From the NCBI GenBank assembly GCA_900468805.1, contig UEIF01000053.1:1-32653 (forward strand): 32,653 nt of DNA, read 5' to 3'. The translations under genes were made by a program, and so were the position numbers. The DNA comes from Hyphomicrobiales bacterium. GTDB lineage: Bacteria > Pseudomonadota > Alphaproteobacteria > Rhizobiales > Rhizobiaceae. Below, one piece after another: positions 15,606-24,185 of the stretch (the first letter of the stretch is position 1; each line of letters opens with the position of its first letter). The notes under the pieces were generated by a model. It searched no databases and was not told the origin of the DNA. It was given only the letters and a program-made list of their open reading frames with translations.

Positions 15606-16868
15606 ATGCTCCTGCCCTTGGAAGACAAGTACGCTGCTTCTGTCCTAACTGAGAGACGGACGCCAAGTTCCGATGCCGGTTCGGCCTCACCAATCATTGA
15701 ATGGCTCGCCGGAGACGATTGTCATGCTACGGATGAGGCAGGCCTTATTTCAGGACTGGGCTGCCGCCTTCGAGCGGTAGGAGTTTGCGTCGACCGGTTG
15801 GCACTTCACCTTATGACACTGCATCCGCAGTATTTTGGGACAAGCATTGCCTGGACGGCGGAGGAGCCTGTCGTTATTCAGGGTCGCCAGCACGGTACGG
15901 CTACCCTCGCCTTCCTGGACAGCGCAATCTCCCAAGCGATGCGGACGAGGAAGACTGTCGTCGCCGGTCGAAGTGGCATCGGAGCAAGCTGGCAATGTCT
16001 GGAGACCTTCGCCGGACGCGATCTGGCTCAGGTAATCGTGATCCCGCTGTGCAATAGCGATGGGCCCGTCAGCACCGTGGCGTTTGCCACGCAGAGCTTA
16101 ACCGGCTTCACTGTCGACGAGCGACAGATTCTGGAGCGCATTGCGCCGGCACTTCGAAACGCCTGTGAACTGCGCACCCTTCGTCAAGTTGGTAACACCA
16201 TGCTGGACACTTATATCGGACCGTATACGGCACAACGCATTCGAGCTGGACACATACGGCAAGGCGAGGTCGAGTCGATAGATGCCGCATTGTTGCTATG
16301 CGACCTCCGGGGTTTTACCGAACTATCCAATCGGCTGCGACCTCAGGAGGTCATGCAGTTCCTTAACTGCTATTTTGATCGGGTAGTACCAGCGATCACA
16401 GGTAGCGGGGGGGAAGTCGCGAAATTCATGGGAGACGCAGTACTAGCGTTTTTCCCGGGATATAGCGCCGAATGGGCTGCTGCATCTGCGTACAATGCCG
16501 CGATGGAAATCCTTGCCCGGACCGCAGAAACCGACGACATCAAAATGCGTGTTGGCATCGCGCTGCACTACGGCGAGATCAACTACGGAAACCTGGGTTC
16601 CGGCGGACGTCTTGACTTCACGCTGATTGGGCCAGACGTCAATTTGGTAAGCCGTATTCAGCACGTTTGTAGTGAGGAAAGTCACCAGCTGCTGATGTCG
16701 CGCGCCTTTATGGAAGCACAAAACGATGGCACCGAGCGCCTACCCATTGGCCATCGTAAGTTGAAGGGCTTTGAGAAACCCGTCGAGCTCTTTCAGGGCG
16801 CATTGTCGGCGGATCGCGCACTGACGTTTGACCTGCTTCGCTCCAGCATCAATTCTGCTCGTACTTGA
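15606..16868 (+). CDS. Class III adenylate/guanylate cyclase with N-terminal sensor-like region
   Basis: This is a 420-residue soluble protein. The C-terminal cyclase domain (about residues 228-390) has all key residues: metal-binding Asp233 (LLLCDLRGFTE) and Asp277 (KFMGDAVLAFF), base-selecting Lys273 and Thr339 (LDFTLIG), and transition-state Asn346 and Arg350 (VNLVSRI). Lys and Thr at these sites favour ATP as substrate. The first 200 residues lack membrane segments and look like a GAF-like sensory region (for example AQVIVIPLCNSDGPVSTVAF). The ATG at 15606 has AGGGA seven bases before it; an ATG at 15588 and an earlier start at 15465 are alternatives. It stands alone, with no obvious partner. 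Confidence 0.88.
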   Translation: MLLPLEDKYAASVLTERRTPSSDAGSASPIIEWLAGDDCHATDEAGLISGLGCRLRAVGVCVDRLALHLMTLHPQYFGTSIAWTAEEPVVIQGRQHGTATLAFLDSAISQAMRTRKTVVAGRSGIGASWQCLETFAGRDLAQVIVIPLCNSDGPVSTVAFATQSLTGFTVDERQILERIAPALRNACELRTLRQVGNTMLDTYIGPYTAQRIRAGHIRQGEVESIDAALLLCDLRGFTELSNRLRPQEVMQFLNCYFDRVVPAITGSGGEVAKFMGDAVLAFFPGYSAEWAAASAYNAAMEILARTAETDDIKMRVGIALHYGEINYGNLGSGGRLDFTLIGPDVNLVSRIQHVCSEESHQLLMSRAFMEAQNDGTERLPIGHRKLKGFEKPVELFQGALSADRALTFDLLRSSINSART

Positions 16869-17156
16869 TCCTAGGATCGAGGACGCGTCAGGTACGATTG
16901 GAGCCACTTGGGTGTGAAGATCCACGAATAGTTTCATGGACCGGCGTAGGCCGCCCTTTCCCAAGAGCAATGCTGGTTCTCAAAGGCGTTCTCCCTAAAC
17001 TTCCTACTTCTCGCGGTTAACGCTGCGCGGTCCGGGTCAGGAAATGCTCACGCCTATCCCAGTGTATGGCCTATACGACAAGTGTAATCATGGTCCTTTT
17101 GATGTGAGCCAAGACAGAGCAGTGTGAGGGCAATTCTTCAACACAGAGGACGTATC

Positions 17157-17612
17157 ATGAGCACTCGAATTGACTACACCAAAGCATCCCCGGAAGGCTA
17201 TAAAGCCTTTGGTAGCGTTTACGTCACCCTCCGAAAGGGTGACCTGCCACAAGAACTGATCAACCTCGTTTATCTCCGCGTGTCCCAGATAAACGGCTGC
17301 GCCTTCTGCATCGACATGCATTCACGTGACTTGCTGAAGGCCGGCCTGAACATCGAAAAGCTGGTTCTCGTTGCCGTTTGGCGCGAGGCCGGAGAGCTCT
17401 TTAACGCCCGTGAACGCGCCGCCCTCGCCTGGGCCGAGACGGTAACCCGCGTGTCTGAGACCGGCGTACCTGATGCCGATTACGAAGCAACGGCCTCCGA
17501 GTTCAACGACAAGGAACTTGCTGACCTCACCTATGCCATCGGATTGATGAATGCTTTCAACCGTTTCGGCGTGAGCTTTCGTTCGCCGCCCGCTGCAATG
17601 GCAAGTACCTGA
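17157..17612 (+). CDS. Carboxymuconolactone decarboxylase-family (AhpD-fold) protein, copy 1
   Basis: This 151-residue protein has the CMD/AhpD core: LVYLRVSQINGCAFCIDMHSR, with the redox CxxC and the following His, then ERAALAWAETVTR. Members act as peroxidase-like reductases or gamma-carboxymuconolactone decarboxylases; the CxxC...H form is the AhpD-like, thiol-active type. AGAGGAC precedes the ATG. It is about 64% identical (95 of 149 positions by hand, ungapped) to the protein at 24186-24635. It is followed by an SMR efflux gene in the same direction. Confidence 0.9.
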   Translation: MSTRIDYTKASPEGYKAFGSVYVTLRKGDLPQELINLVYLRVSQINGCAFCIDMHSRDLLKAGLNIEKLVLVAVWREAGELFNARERAALAWAETVTRVSETGVPDADYEATASEFNDKELADLTYAIGLMNAFNRFGVSFRSPPAAMAST

Positions 17613-17740
17613 TTATTCAGCAGGACTGCCGCATGCGACATTTGCGGCGGTCCCCCATCGGGCAAGCTTTGACGCAAATTTATCAACCAATCAAGGAAGC
17701 CCGGCCGAGAATGCCGGCAGAAGAAGGATGGATTGTCGCT

Positions 17741-18061
17741 ATGGCATGGACACTGTTAAGTATCGCCGGCATCCTCGAAATAATATTCGCGCTGTGCATG
17801 AAGATGTCAGATGGCTTCACGCGGTTAGTACCGTCCCTATTTACAATCGCGGCAGGGCTGTCGAGCGTATTTCTCCTCTCGCTTTCACTCCGAACGCTTC
17901 CCGTCGGCAGCGGTTACGCCGTCTGGACAGGTATTGGTGCGGCCGGAACGGCCATTTTTGGAATAATATTTCTTGGGGACTCGCCGTCACCGATGAGGCT
18001 ACTTTGCATCATGGCGATCTTGTTAGGAGTCATCGGTCTAAAGCTCGTATCGGCACAGTGA
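17741..18061 (+). CDS. Small multidrug resistance (SMR) efflux protein, SugE/Gdx-like
   Basis: This 106-residue protein has four membrane helices. The essential Glu sits in the first helix (IAGILEIIFALCMK), and the later stretch LPVGSGYAVWTGIGAAGTAIFGIIFLGD is typical of the SugE/Gdx branch, which exports guanidinium or quaternary ammonium ions. The frame is open upstream to 17633, but the ATG at 17741 begins the conserved first helix. AAGGA lies 12 bases before it, a rather long spacing. Its 3' end meets a nitrilase pseudogene running the other way. Confidence 0.88.
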   Translation: MAWTLLSIAGILEIIFALCMKMSDGFTRLVPSLFTIAAGLSSVFLLSLSLRTLPVGSGYAVWTGIGAAGTAIFGIIFLGDSPSPMRLLCIMAILLGVIGLKLVSAQ

Positions 18062-18119
18062 GTGCATTCGCGGTTCCCATGCCGCCAGTCGGCTTCTCCG
18101 GTTATTGCAAGAAAAGTAA

Positions 18120-19106
18120 TTAAAATCAGTTCCAGGCCATCATTGGCGATATACTTTTCAATCTTCGCCGACGCGCCGCGTTCGTGAGTGTAGGCAGCTG
18201 GGGTTCGGTCAATCAGCAAACTCAATATCTCAGGGCGACTATAGTGCCCGCGTGAATCCATCATCTGCTTCCGTTTATCGATCAGCGTGAAGTCTAAATC
18301 GGCTATCACTTCCCCTTCACCAGCGTATAGCGGCCCACCGATAAATGTTCCGTCCGGTGCAACGATTGCCGTGCAGCACCCGCTGGATATTGCGCTGACG
18401 CTGCAGGCCGTGTCTTTCACAATCTGGGCCTGCTGATCCGGGTTTAACCATGCAGTAGCATTGACGACAAAACATCCGGCCTCCAACGCATGCTGGCGGA
18501 TATTGACGGCCATCTGCTCAGAAAATAGGTCGCCGCCGAAGGAACCCGGATACGTGGCTGAATGAATTTGCTCGCCTTCGGCCATCAGGCTGTAGCGGGC
18601 CAATGGGTTGTAATGTTCCCAACACGCCAGTTGACCAACACGACCAACGACGCTGTCAACAACTCGCAGGCCCGAACCATCTCCATATCCCCAAATCATC
18701 CTTTCATGAAAGGTGGGGGAGATTTTGCGGCGGCGCTGTATCAATTTTCCATCAGCATCAAACAGCAACTGTGTGTTGTAGATCGTTCCACCGTCGCGTT
18801 CGTTAATCCCAATGGATACTACGAGCTTTGCCTCCCTGCAGGCGTCAGCGATTGCATTTGTGGCAACGGACGGAACGGAGACAGACTGCTCAAGCAAGCG
18901 CAAAAACTCCTTACCCGATCACAACTCATAAGCAGGTTGAACGAACGAAAAGTAAGGATAGTAGGGAATGACCGTCTCGGGAAAAGTGGCGAAGTTGACA
19001 CCCTTTCTGCCGAGTTCGAGAATCTTGGCAACAACTTTTTCGACGGTGCCTTCCCGACTATAAAGAACAGGACTGATCTGAACTGCGGGGCCTTCACGGT
19101 AGTCAT
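18120..19106 (-). pseudogene. Nitrilase, broken by a frameshift and an in-frame stop
   Basis: The coding sequence matches bacterial nitrilases. The triad is all present: Glu in FPETVIPYYPY, Lys in RRRKISPTFHE and Cys in LACWEHYNPL. The natural start is the ATG at 19106 (TTVKA...), but a 1-base loss after about six codons moves the rest (VQISPVLYSREG) to another frame. A TGA at 18919-18921 then interrupts the gene after FVQPAYEL, and the same frame resumes with GKEFLRLLEQ. The far end runs toward the SMR gene and the original stop is unclear, so the left boundary is approximate. Such enzymes turn nitriles into acids and ammonia. It lies 57 bp downstream of the exported protein at 19164-19775. 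Confidence 0.85.
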
Positions 19107-19163
19107 GGCGGGACCTGCCCAGTGTGTGCCCATCCGGCTGTGCGTGCCGTACAAAGCGCGGCG

Positions 19164-19775
19164 TCATCGATCGGAGGGAATCTCGTGGCCAGCGAAGTAG
19201 GCATGTGATCCAGGATGTATAGGGACCATGCCAGTAGGTTGAGAGGGTAGACGGGATAGCAAGTCTTTATGCTGGGTCAGTGCTTGGGCGACGAGATAAG
19301 CGCCGCTGTTCTCAAAGTCTTTACGGCACACCAGAACATGACTTCCAAAGGATACAACGAGCCGCAACGGCAGGTTGCGAATATCGCCAAAGGGCGGTTT
19401 GCCAAAAAAGAGCCTCTCAGCACTTTGTTTTCCCATGATTGCGATGTCCTGTTGGTGGGTGCCAATGAGCACACCAACGCGCCGGGTGTCAGCAGCACGG
19501 ATTAGCTTCGCACGCGATGCCGGTAAAAAGCGCGCCAGCACAGCAACTGCCGAGCGTGATAGATCACTGGCGACTGGGTCATCGCGCTGGCCCATGAGTA
19601 GCAAGCGATAGCGTCGGTAGGTTTGGGTCTGGCCATCGGGTTCCATGTCGGCGAGCAAAACGCTCGCAATCCTTTTGTCCATTTCGGGAGCCATCAATGA
19701 TGGCCGGAACCCAGTGAGTATTGGAACAGCAGCGCCCAAACCTACGACCAATAGTGTTCGACGGTGCATTGTCAT
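19164..19775 (-). CDS. Exported binding-protein-like protein coupled to the acetamidase
   Basis: This 203-residue protein has a signal peptide (MHRRTLLVVGLGAAVPILTGF). The mature part resembles one half of a periplasmic binding fold of the TAXI type: VLIGTHQQDIAIMGKQSAERL, LRLVVSFGSHVLVCRKDFE and a closing MVPIHPGSHAYFAG. It is shorter than typical TAXI receptors (about 320 residues), so it may be a reduced or different family. Its ATG overlaps the stop of the acetamidase gene (ATGA), so the two are translationally coupled. No TRAP membrane gene is nearby. It could present an amide or nitrile to a partner; the function is not established. Confidence 0.65.
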   Translation of the reverse strand: MTMHRRTLLVVGLGAAVPILTGFRPSLMAPEMDKRIASVLLADMEPDGQTQTYRRYRLLLMGQRDDPVASDLSRSAVAVLARFLPASRAKLIRAADTRRVGVLIGTHQQDIAIMGKQSAERLFFGKPPFGDIRNLPLRLVVSFGSHVLVCRKDFENSGAYLVAQALTQHKDLLSRLPSQPTGMVPIHPGSHAYFAGHEIPSDR

Positions 19776-21151
19776 TCTCCCGTGAACACATCTCGGTTCA
19801 AGATCGCCGTAACACCAACATTGGGATAGTCGACGACCTGCGCTATGTTGAGATCGACGGCGACACTTGCTAGGACGTAAGCCTGCTCGGGGCTTAGCCC
19901 TTTCGTTTTGACCAAGAAATCGATCATACTAAGTGTGGCGTTTCGCGCGGCCAAAGTGAGATCCTCCGAGAGGTTCTCGAGTGAAGCTATCCTCTCGCCA
20001 CCAAGGTAGGTTTCGAATACAGGCAGTTCGCCTTCTTTTTTGATCGGAAGACCCGAGATCGCGTAGAAACTAGATGGTGCAAGTTGCTTAAGTTGCGAGC
20101 CACCTTCGAAGTGCATTGTAGTCTGCAGTGCGGCACCGCCCGAGACCACTCTGGCCTCAAGTGTCACCTTACCACCCATCTCAATGGCAGTTCCCGCAAC
20201 CTCGCCGCCACCCATTGCATAGTGGAGGTCGCCCGCAAACAAACCACAACCGTCGATGAAGCATGGCAATAGTATTGTCGTGCCGACAACGGTCTCCTTC
20301 GCATCAACGTTGCCGCCGTTTTCGCGCGGGGGTACGGTCCTTACACATTCGGCCTTTGCTGTGCCATCAACCCCACAGAGGTCTGCTGGCAGTGCCTCGA
20401 CAGGCTGCGGTGTCAGCACTGCCCCACCCGCGTCGGCAAGTTCCTGCTCACGCTTGAGCCACTTGCTGAGCTCGTCCTTATCTGGCAGTACACCGATGGT
20501 GCCCATAAAGGAGTTGTTGGGCACGGCGATGCCGGGCATGTCCTTCGAACGTGCTTCGAGGCGGTTGAGGTTCCAGTGGACGATGTAAGGATCGGTGAAC
20601 ACGTCCCGTAGAAATCCGAATCCGGGCACGATTGTCGTCGTGCCGAATTCGTCTGGCTCGATGTCGATCACGGTTATGGCAATGGAGTCGCCCTTCTTGG
20701 CGCCTTCGATGTAAACGGGGCCGGTAAGCGGATGACACCGGTTCAGGTCAACTGCCGCAACATCTTCTGCTGTCGAAGAAAAGTCGAGATCGGAGTCCAA
20801 GCCATCACGCGTCTCTAGTATGAATTTCTGGCCAGGTTTAACCCGCGCTACTGGCTTGACCGCGTAGTGTATTCGATTAAAGCAGTTCGGGTCATCTTTG
20901 CAATGTTCTCCCGACTTTGCCACGACTACTGGCGCTTCGCCCTTGACGTCACTTGTGTCGGCGAGCGCGCCGCCGCCGGCAAACAAGGCAGCGATTGCTG
21001 GCATAGTGTAAGCGAGCTTAGATCTCAGTCGATGTGTTGAAATGGACGGGGCCGCACTAATGGCCCTGCACTTGGGCGAGGTCTCTTGAAGCCAGTCGAG
21101 ATTTTTGTGATCGGCGATTGAAGTCTTTCGATTGTCAATGCGGCTGTTCAT
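19772..21151 (-). CDS. Exported acetamidase/formamidase family protein
   Basis: This 459-residue protein has a long N-terminal leader ending in a hydrophobic segment (TMPAIAALFAGGGALA), so the enzyme is probably periplasmic. The FmdA/AmdA core is visible: HYAVKPVARVKPGQ, RCHPLTGPVYIEGAKKGDSI, ITVIDIEPDEFG, GCGLFAGDLHYAMGGGE and a C-terminal LASVAVDLNIAQVVD. The family hydrolyses short amides to acid and ammonia. The ATG at 21151 follows GGAAGGAACT and is preferred to the upstream frame open to 21280. It heads a minus-strand unit with the binding-protein-like gene and the nitrilase pseudogene, so nitrogen or carbon from nitriles and amides is the likely theme. Confidence 0.87.
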   Translation of the reverse strand: MNSRIDNRKTSIADHKNLDWLQETSPKCRAISAAPSISTHRLRSKLAYTMPAIAALFAGGGALADTSDVKGEAPVVVAKSGEHCKDDPNCFNRIHYAVKPVARVKPGQKFILETRDGLDSDLDFSSTAEDVAAVDLNRCHPLTGPVYIEGAKKGDSIAITVIDIEPDEFGTTTIVPGFGFLRDVFTDPYIVHWNLNRLEARSKDMPGIAVPNNSFMGTIGVLPDKDELSKWLKREQELADAGGAVLTPQPVEALPADLCGVDGTAKAECVRTVPPRENGGNVDAKETVVGTTILLPCFIDGCGLFAGDLHYAMGGGEVAGTAIEMGGKVTLEARVVSGGAALQTTMHFEGGSQLKQLAPSSFYAISGLPIKKEGELPVFETYLGGERIASLENLSEDLTLAARNATLSMIDFLVKTKGLSPEQAYVLASVAVDLNIAQVVDYPNVGVTAILNRDVFTGE

Positions 21152-21424
21152 GACCAGTTCCTTCCATTTGGTGGACGCGGGCTCAAATATCGAATGCACA
21201 TCCCGCGCTACGGGTGTGTTCTCGATAGGTATAGTCGATAGGTCGTGATCGGCTTGAAACGAGCGTGCCAAGATCGACACGTTCCGTCTATTGGTAGTAA
21301 CGATGCCGTCTTTGCGGAAGGTCCAAGATTGGACATTGCTGTTAGTCCATAGCGGTCAGCGCACTGCCAAGGTTCGGACAAAGCCGCTCACGCCGGGGCA
21401 AGACGCTCCATCAGTAGCTCCGCA

Positions 21425-21637
21425 TCATTTGCCCAGTTGCGACAAGCTCACGTGCAGGTGAGTATGAGAATCGGCTGCCGACATCGGGACCGTTCCGTCC
21501 TTGGAGAAAGCAAACCGCATCAGATTGCTGAAGTCGGAAGTTGTTATGGGCAGCAGCGCAAGAGCTTGTTCGCCGCAAACGTTGGAGCGACCCGCCACTG
21601 ACGTAGTGTTATATGGCGATGGAGCCATCCCGCTCAT
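21425..21637 (-). CDS. Small unknown protein overlapping the azoreductase stop
   Basis: This 70-residue frame begins with an ATG inside the end of the azoreductase gene (ATGA overlap), the usual sign of translational coupling. The sequence (for example ALLPITTSDFSNLMRFAFSK) has no family I recognise, no signal peptide and no membrane helix. It may be a real small gene, the remnant of a larger one, or chance. Confidence 0.3.
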   Translation of the reverse strand: MSGMAPSPYNTTSVAGRSNVCGEQALALLPITTSDFSNLMRFAFSKDGTVPMSAADSHTHLHVSLSQLGK

Positions 21638-22254
21638 GACGTACCTCGGCCCAAAGAGGCGAAATATTTTAACATCAGTTGATCGGTTGCGATCCGCGCC
21701 GTTGCAAGTGCGTCACCGTGGGAACCCGTTCCTTGAACGGAAAAAATGGTGATGTCGTGCAGGCCGATCATGCCGAGGATTGCTATCAGGTAAGGCGTCA
21801 GAAAATCGGGTTGCTGGGCGTGCTCACCGGAGAACCGGCCGCCCGAGGCGATGGCAAGGAAGACGGGACGATCATGCAGCGTCCCCACTTTACCTGACTG
21901 GGTAATGTTGAACGTCCGACGGGCACGGACGATGTGATCTATCCATAACTTCAGGGTAGCGGGCATTGTCAGGTTGTGCATTGGCGTCGAAACGACCAAC
22001 ACATCCGCACTCTCTAACTCCCGTATCAACTCTTCAGACGTGGCCATGGAGCCGCCTTGCGATACGTCTGCGGAAGAGCCTTGGGAAATCGCGTAGTCCT
22101 TATCGATGGGCGGGATCGTGCCCTCACCCAACGCCCGACCAACAAGCGTTGCATTGGGTGATTTCTGCCGCAACTGGCTGATAATTCTTTGGGAGAGCCG
22201 ATAGCTTTCGGAAGTTCGCCCGCGAGGGCTGCAGCTGACATGCAGGATTCTCAT
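21634..22254 (-). CDS. azoR: FMN-dependent NADH-azoreductase / flavodoxin-like quinone reductase
   Basis: This 206-residue protein has the flavodoxin-2 fold of AzoR: RILHVSCSPRGRTSESYRLS for the FMN phosphate, then VLVVSTPMHNLTMPATLKLWIDHI, the family's flavin-contacting loop, and AIASGGRFS. It reduces quinones, azo compounds or other electrophiles with NAD(P)H. The ATG at 22254 begins the conserved fold; a start at 22287 would add 11 residues. It is divergent from a MocR regulator and its expression is probably controlled by that regulator. Confidence 0.88.
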   Translation of the reverse strand: MRILHVSCSPRGRTSESYRLSQRIISQLRQKSPNATLVGRALGEGTIPPIDKDYAISQGSSADVSQGGSMATSEELIRELESADVLVVSTPMHNLTMPATLKLWIDHIVRARRTFNITQSGKVGTLHDRPVFLAIASGGRFSGEHAQQPDFLTPYLIAILGMIGLHDITIFSVQGTGSHGDALATARIATDQLMLKYFASLGRGTS

Positions 22255-22321
22255 GATGTGGTCCGATCTCAAGCCGTTGGTGCTCATGGGTTCAATTGGG
22301 GCAGCTTACGGATCAGTTGAA

Positions 22322-22362
22322 ATGGACTGAAGGTCCATAGATTGGAAACAAAACTGGACCAT
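22322..22362. promoter_or_regulatory. Candidate MocR operator between azoR and the regulator gene
   Basis: An inverted repeat ATGGAC-TGAAG-GTCCAT (22322-22338) is followed by a third copy, TGGACCAT, at 22355-22362. So three half-sites of the form ATGGACC or TGGACC lie within 41 bp of the divergent promoter region. MocR-type regulators commonly bind one inverted pair plus a further half-site. The location, 68 bp from the azoR ATG and about 120 bp from the regulator start, fits control of both. Confidence 0.55.
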
Positions 22363-22484
22363 CAATGTGAACACGTCGTGGGTTCAATGACATCAAGATG
22401 CGCCGCCGCGGAAGCTTCGCACTGTCCGTTCGACGACCGCGATGGTATTGATACAATCTCCAAAACCAAGAAATCGACTGGCCC

Positions 22485-23915
22485 ATGACTGCCGCGAAGA
22501 ACAACATTCCACCGTTGGATCCGAATGCAGGCGTGCCGTTTTATCGGCAAATCTACGATCGGTTCCGCACCGCTATCGCTGCTGGCCTGTTGAAACCAGG
22601 GGATCGGATACCTTCGGCCCGCGCACTGACCAAAGAACTGGGTCTGGCAAGAGGAACGATTGAATCGGCCTATTCTCTGCTCGCCGCGGAGGGCTATATT
22701 GAAGCGCGCGGTCAGGCCGGCACCATTGTAACACCGGGGCTCGATGCGCTTGTGCCGGTCGCTGCTCCAACTTTGCAGCCGAAGAGAAACGTGGCTGAGG
22801 TCAGCTTTCGTCCGGATTCGATTTTGCCGTTCCAGATGGGATTGCCCGCCCTCGACGCATTCCCCCGAAAAATCTGGGCGCGCCTCGGCGCGGGATGCAT
22901 TCGCGCCATGCAGCCATCCGACATGGTCCACCCTCCAGTTTATGGCCTGCCTGATTTGCGGACCGAGATCGCCACCTACCTCCAGGTTTCACGGGGTATC
23001 AACTGCTCTCCGTCCCAGGTTTTCGTGACGTCGGGCTACCGCCACTCGATCGAAATGATCGTGCACACATTGTTGAAGACGGGCGACGAGGTCTGGCTTG
23101 AAGATCCGGGATACCCACCTACTCGAGAGATCCTCAGACACATGAAGATCGCGCCCATCCCGGTGCGAGTGGACCAGGAGGGCATGGTCGTATCCGATGG
23201 AATAAGGGCTGCTCCCCGTGCGGTGGCAGCGGTCACTACGCCTGCTCACCAAAGTCCACTTGGCATGTCCCTGGTTTTGCCACGCCGACTTGCGCTTTTG
23301 GATTGGGCCGCAAAAAACCAGTCTTGGATTGTCGAGGACGATTATGATGGCGAGTATCGGTATGTGAGCCGTCCTCTTCCGGCATTAAAGAGCTTGGATC
23401 GAGATGGGCGCGTGCTTTATTCCGGTACCTTTAGCAAGGTGCTTTTTCCGGGACTTCGATTGGCTTACCTCGTCGTCCCTGAAAGTCAGGTCGAGCACTT
23501 CGAACAAATCAGCCAAACCCTAGCGGGAGGCAGTCCCGAGCTCACGCAAGCCATCGTCGCAGACTTCATCAGGGAAGGCCATTTTGCGCGTCATATCCAA
23601 CGGATGCGAAAGCTTTATGCGCAACGGCGAAAAGCCACTGCGGCAGGACTCGAGGGCGTCCTTGGAAAACATATGAGCATCGCCTCCCAACCAGGCGGGA
23701 TGCACCTGATCCTGCGCCTGAAAAACCAGCAATCAGACCGCCTGCTTTCGGCCCGTATGCGCGAAAACGGACTTTACGCGGAGGCGTTGACAGACTGGAC
23801 CATGGTTGCCGACATACCAGCGGCCCTGCTTGTCAATTTCACAAATGTGGATAGCGAGAAAACCGCCGAGAATCTTGCAAGGCGAATTCTCGAGCTAATC
23901 CGAGTGGAGTCGTGA
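22485..23915 (+). CDS. MocR-family (GntR/aminotransferase) transcriptional regulator
   Basis: This 476-residue protein has a GntR-type winged helix at residues 12-80 (VPFYRQIYDRFRTAIAAGLL, then ARALTKELGLARGTIESAYSLL). A linker leads to a class I aminotransferase-like domain of about 360 residues. The PLP-binding lysine is in YSGTFSKVLFPGLRLAY, and VEDDYDGEYRY precedes it. MocR proteins use PLP or an amino compound as ligand. It is divergent from azoR with a plausible shared operator, so it likely regulates azoR and itself. A hairpin follows at 24017-24044. Confidence 0.93.
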   Translation: MTAAKNNIPPLDPNAGVPFYRQIYDRFRTAIAAGLLKPGDRIPSARALTKELGLARGTIESAYSLLAAEGYIEARGQAGTIVTPGLDALVPVAAPTLQPKRNVAEVSFRPDSILPFQMGLPALDAFPRKIWARLGAGCIRAMQPSDMVHPPVYGLPDLRTEIATYLQVSRGINCSPSQVFVTSGYRHSIEMIVHTLLKTGDEVWLEDPGYPPTREILRHMKIAPIPVRVDQEGMVVSDGIRAAPRAVAAVTTPAHQSPLGMSLVLPRRLALLDWAAKNQSWIVEDDYDGEYRYVSRPLPALKSLDRDGRVLYSGTFSKVLFPGLRLAYLVVPESQVEHFEQISQTLAGGSPELTQAIVADFIREGHFARHIQRMRKLYAQRRKATAAGLEGVLGKHMSIASQPGGMHLILRLKNQQSDRLLSARMRENGLYAEALTDWTMVADIPAALLVNFTNVDSEKTAENLARRILELIRVES

Positions 23916-24016
23916 CCACGCTGCTGGTCGACCGGGTGCCTATATGATGGCAAGGGCGAGCGGTACCAGGAATGCCACCTAGTCTTCCGCCAACGAACCT
24001 TAAATCGTAACCCTGT

Positions 24017-24044
24017 CGGTACCGGGAGCACTCTCCCGGTGCCG
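24017..24044 (+). terminator. Strong hairpin downstream of the MocR gene
   Basis: Arms of 12 bp at 24017-24028 and 24033-24044 pair with a single G-U wobble around a CACT loop. It lies 100 bp past the regulator's stop and 140 bp before the next gene. No T-run follows on the plus strand, so it may act as a weak or Rho-assisted terminator, or be a processing site. Confidence 0.4.
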
Positions 24045-24185
24045 GCACAGAACAGCCGTCGTCACCGTTCACCGGCGCTTCTGGCAAAGTGACGCATGGC
24101 CCAGAGCGCGAGCTATTTCATGGCCCTTCTGGCTTGGTGCGAGATGCGTCACTATCCGTCTCACGGTTGGCAATACGGATTCGTC

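Noticed and set aside
16864..16880. 12-bp palindrome GATCCTAGGATC at the end of the cyclase gene as a terminator
   Set aside because: It is short, has no loop and no T-run, and includes the stop codon region; chance is as likely.
17914..18118. C-terminal extension of the nitrilase frame across the SMR gene
   Set aside because: The extension is antisense to a well-supported SMR gene and bears no nitrilase resemblance.
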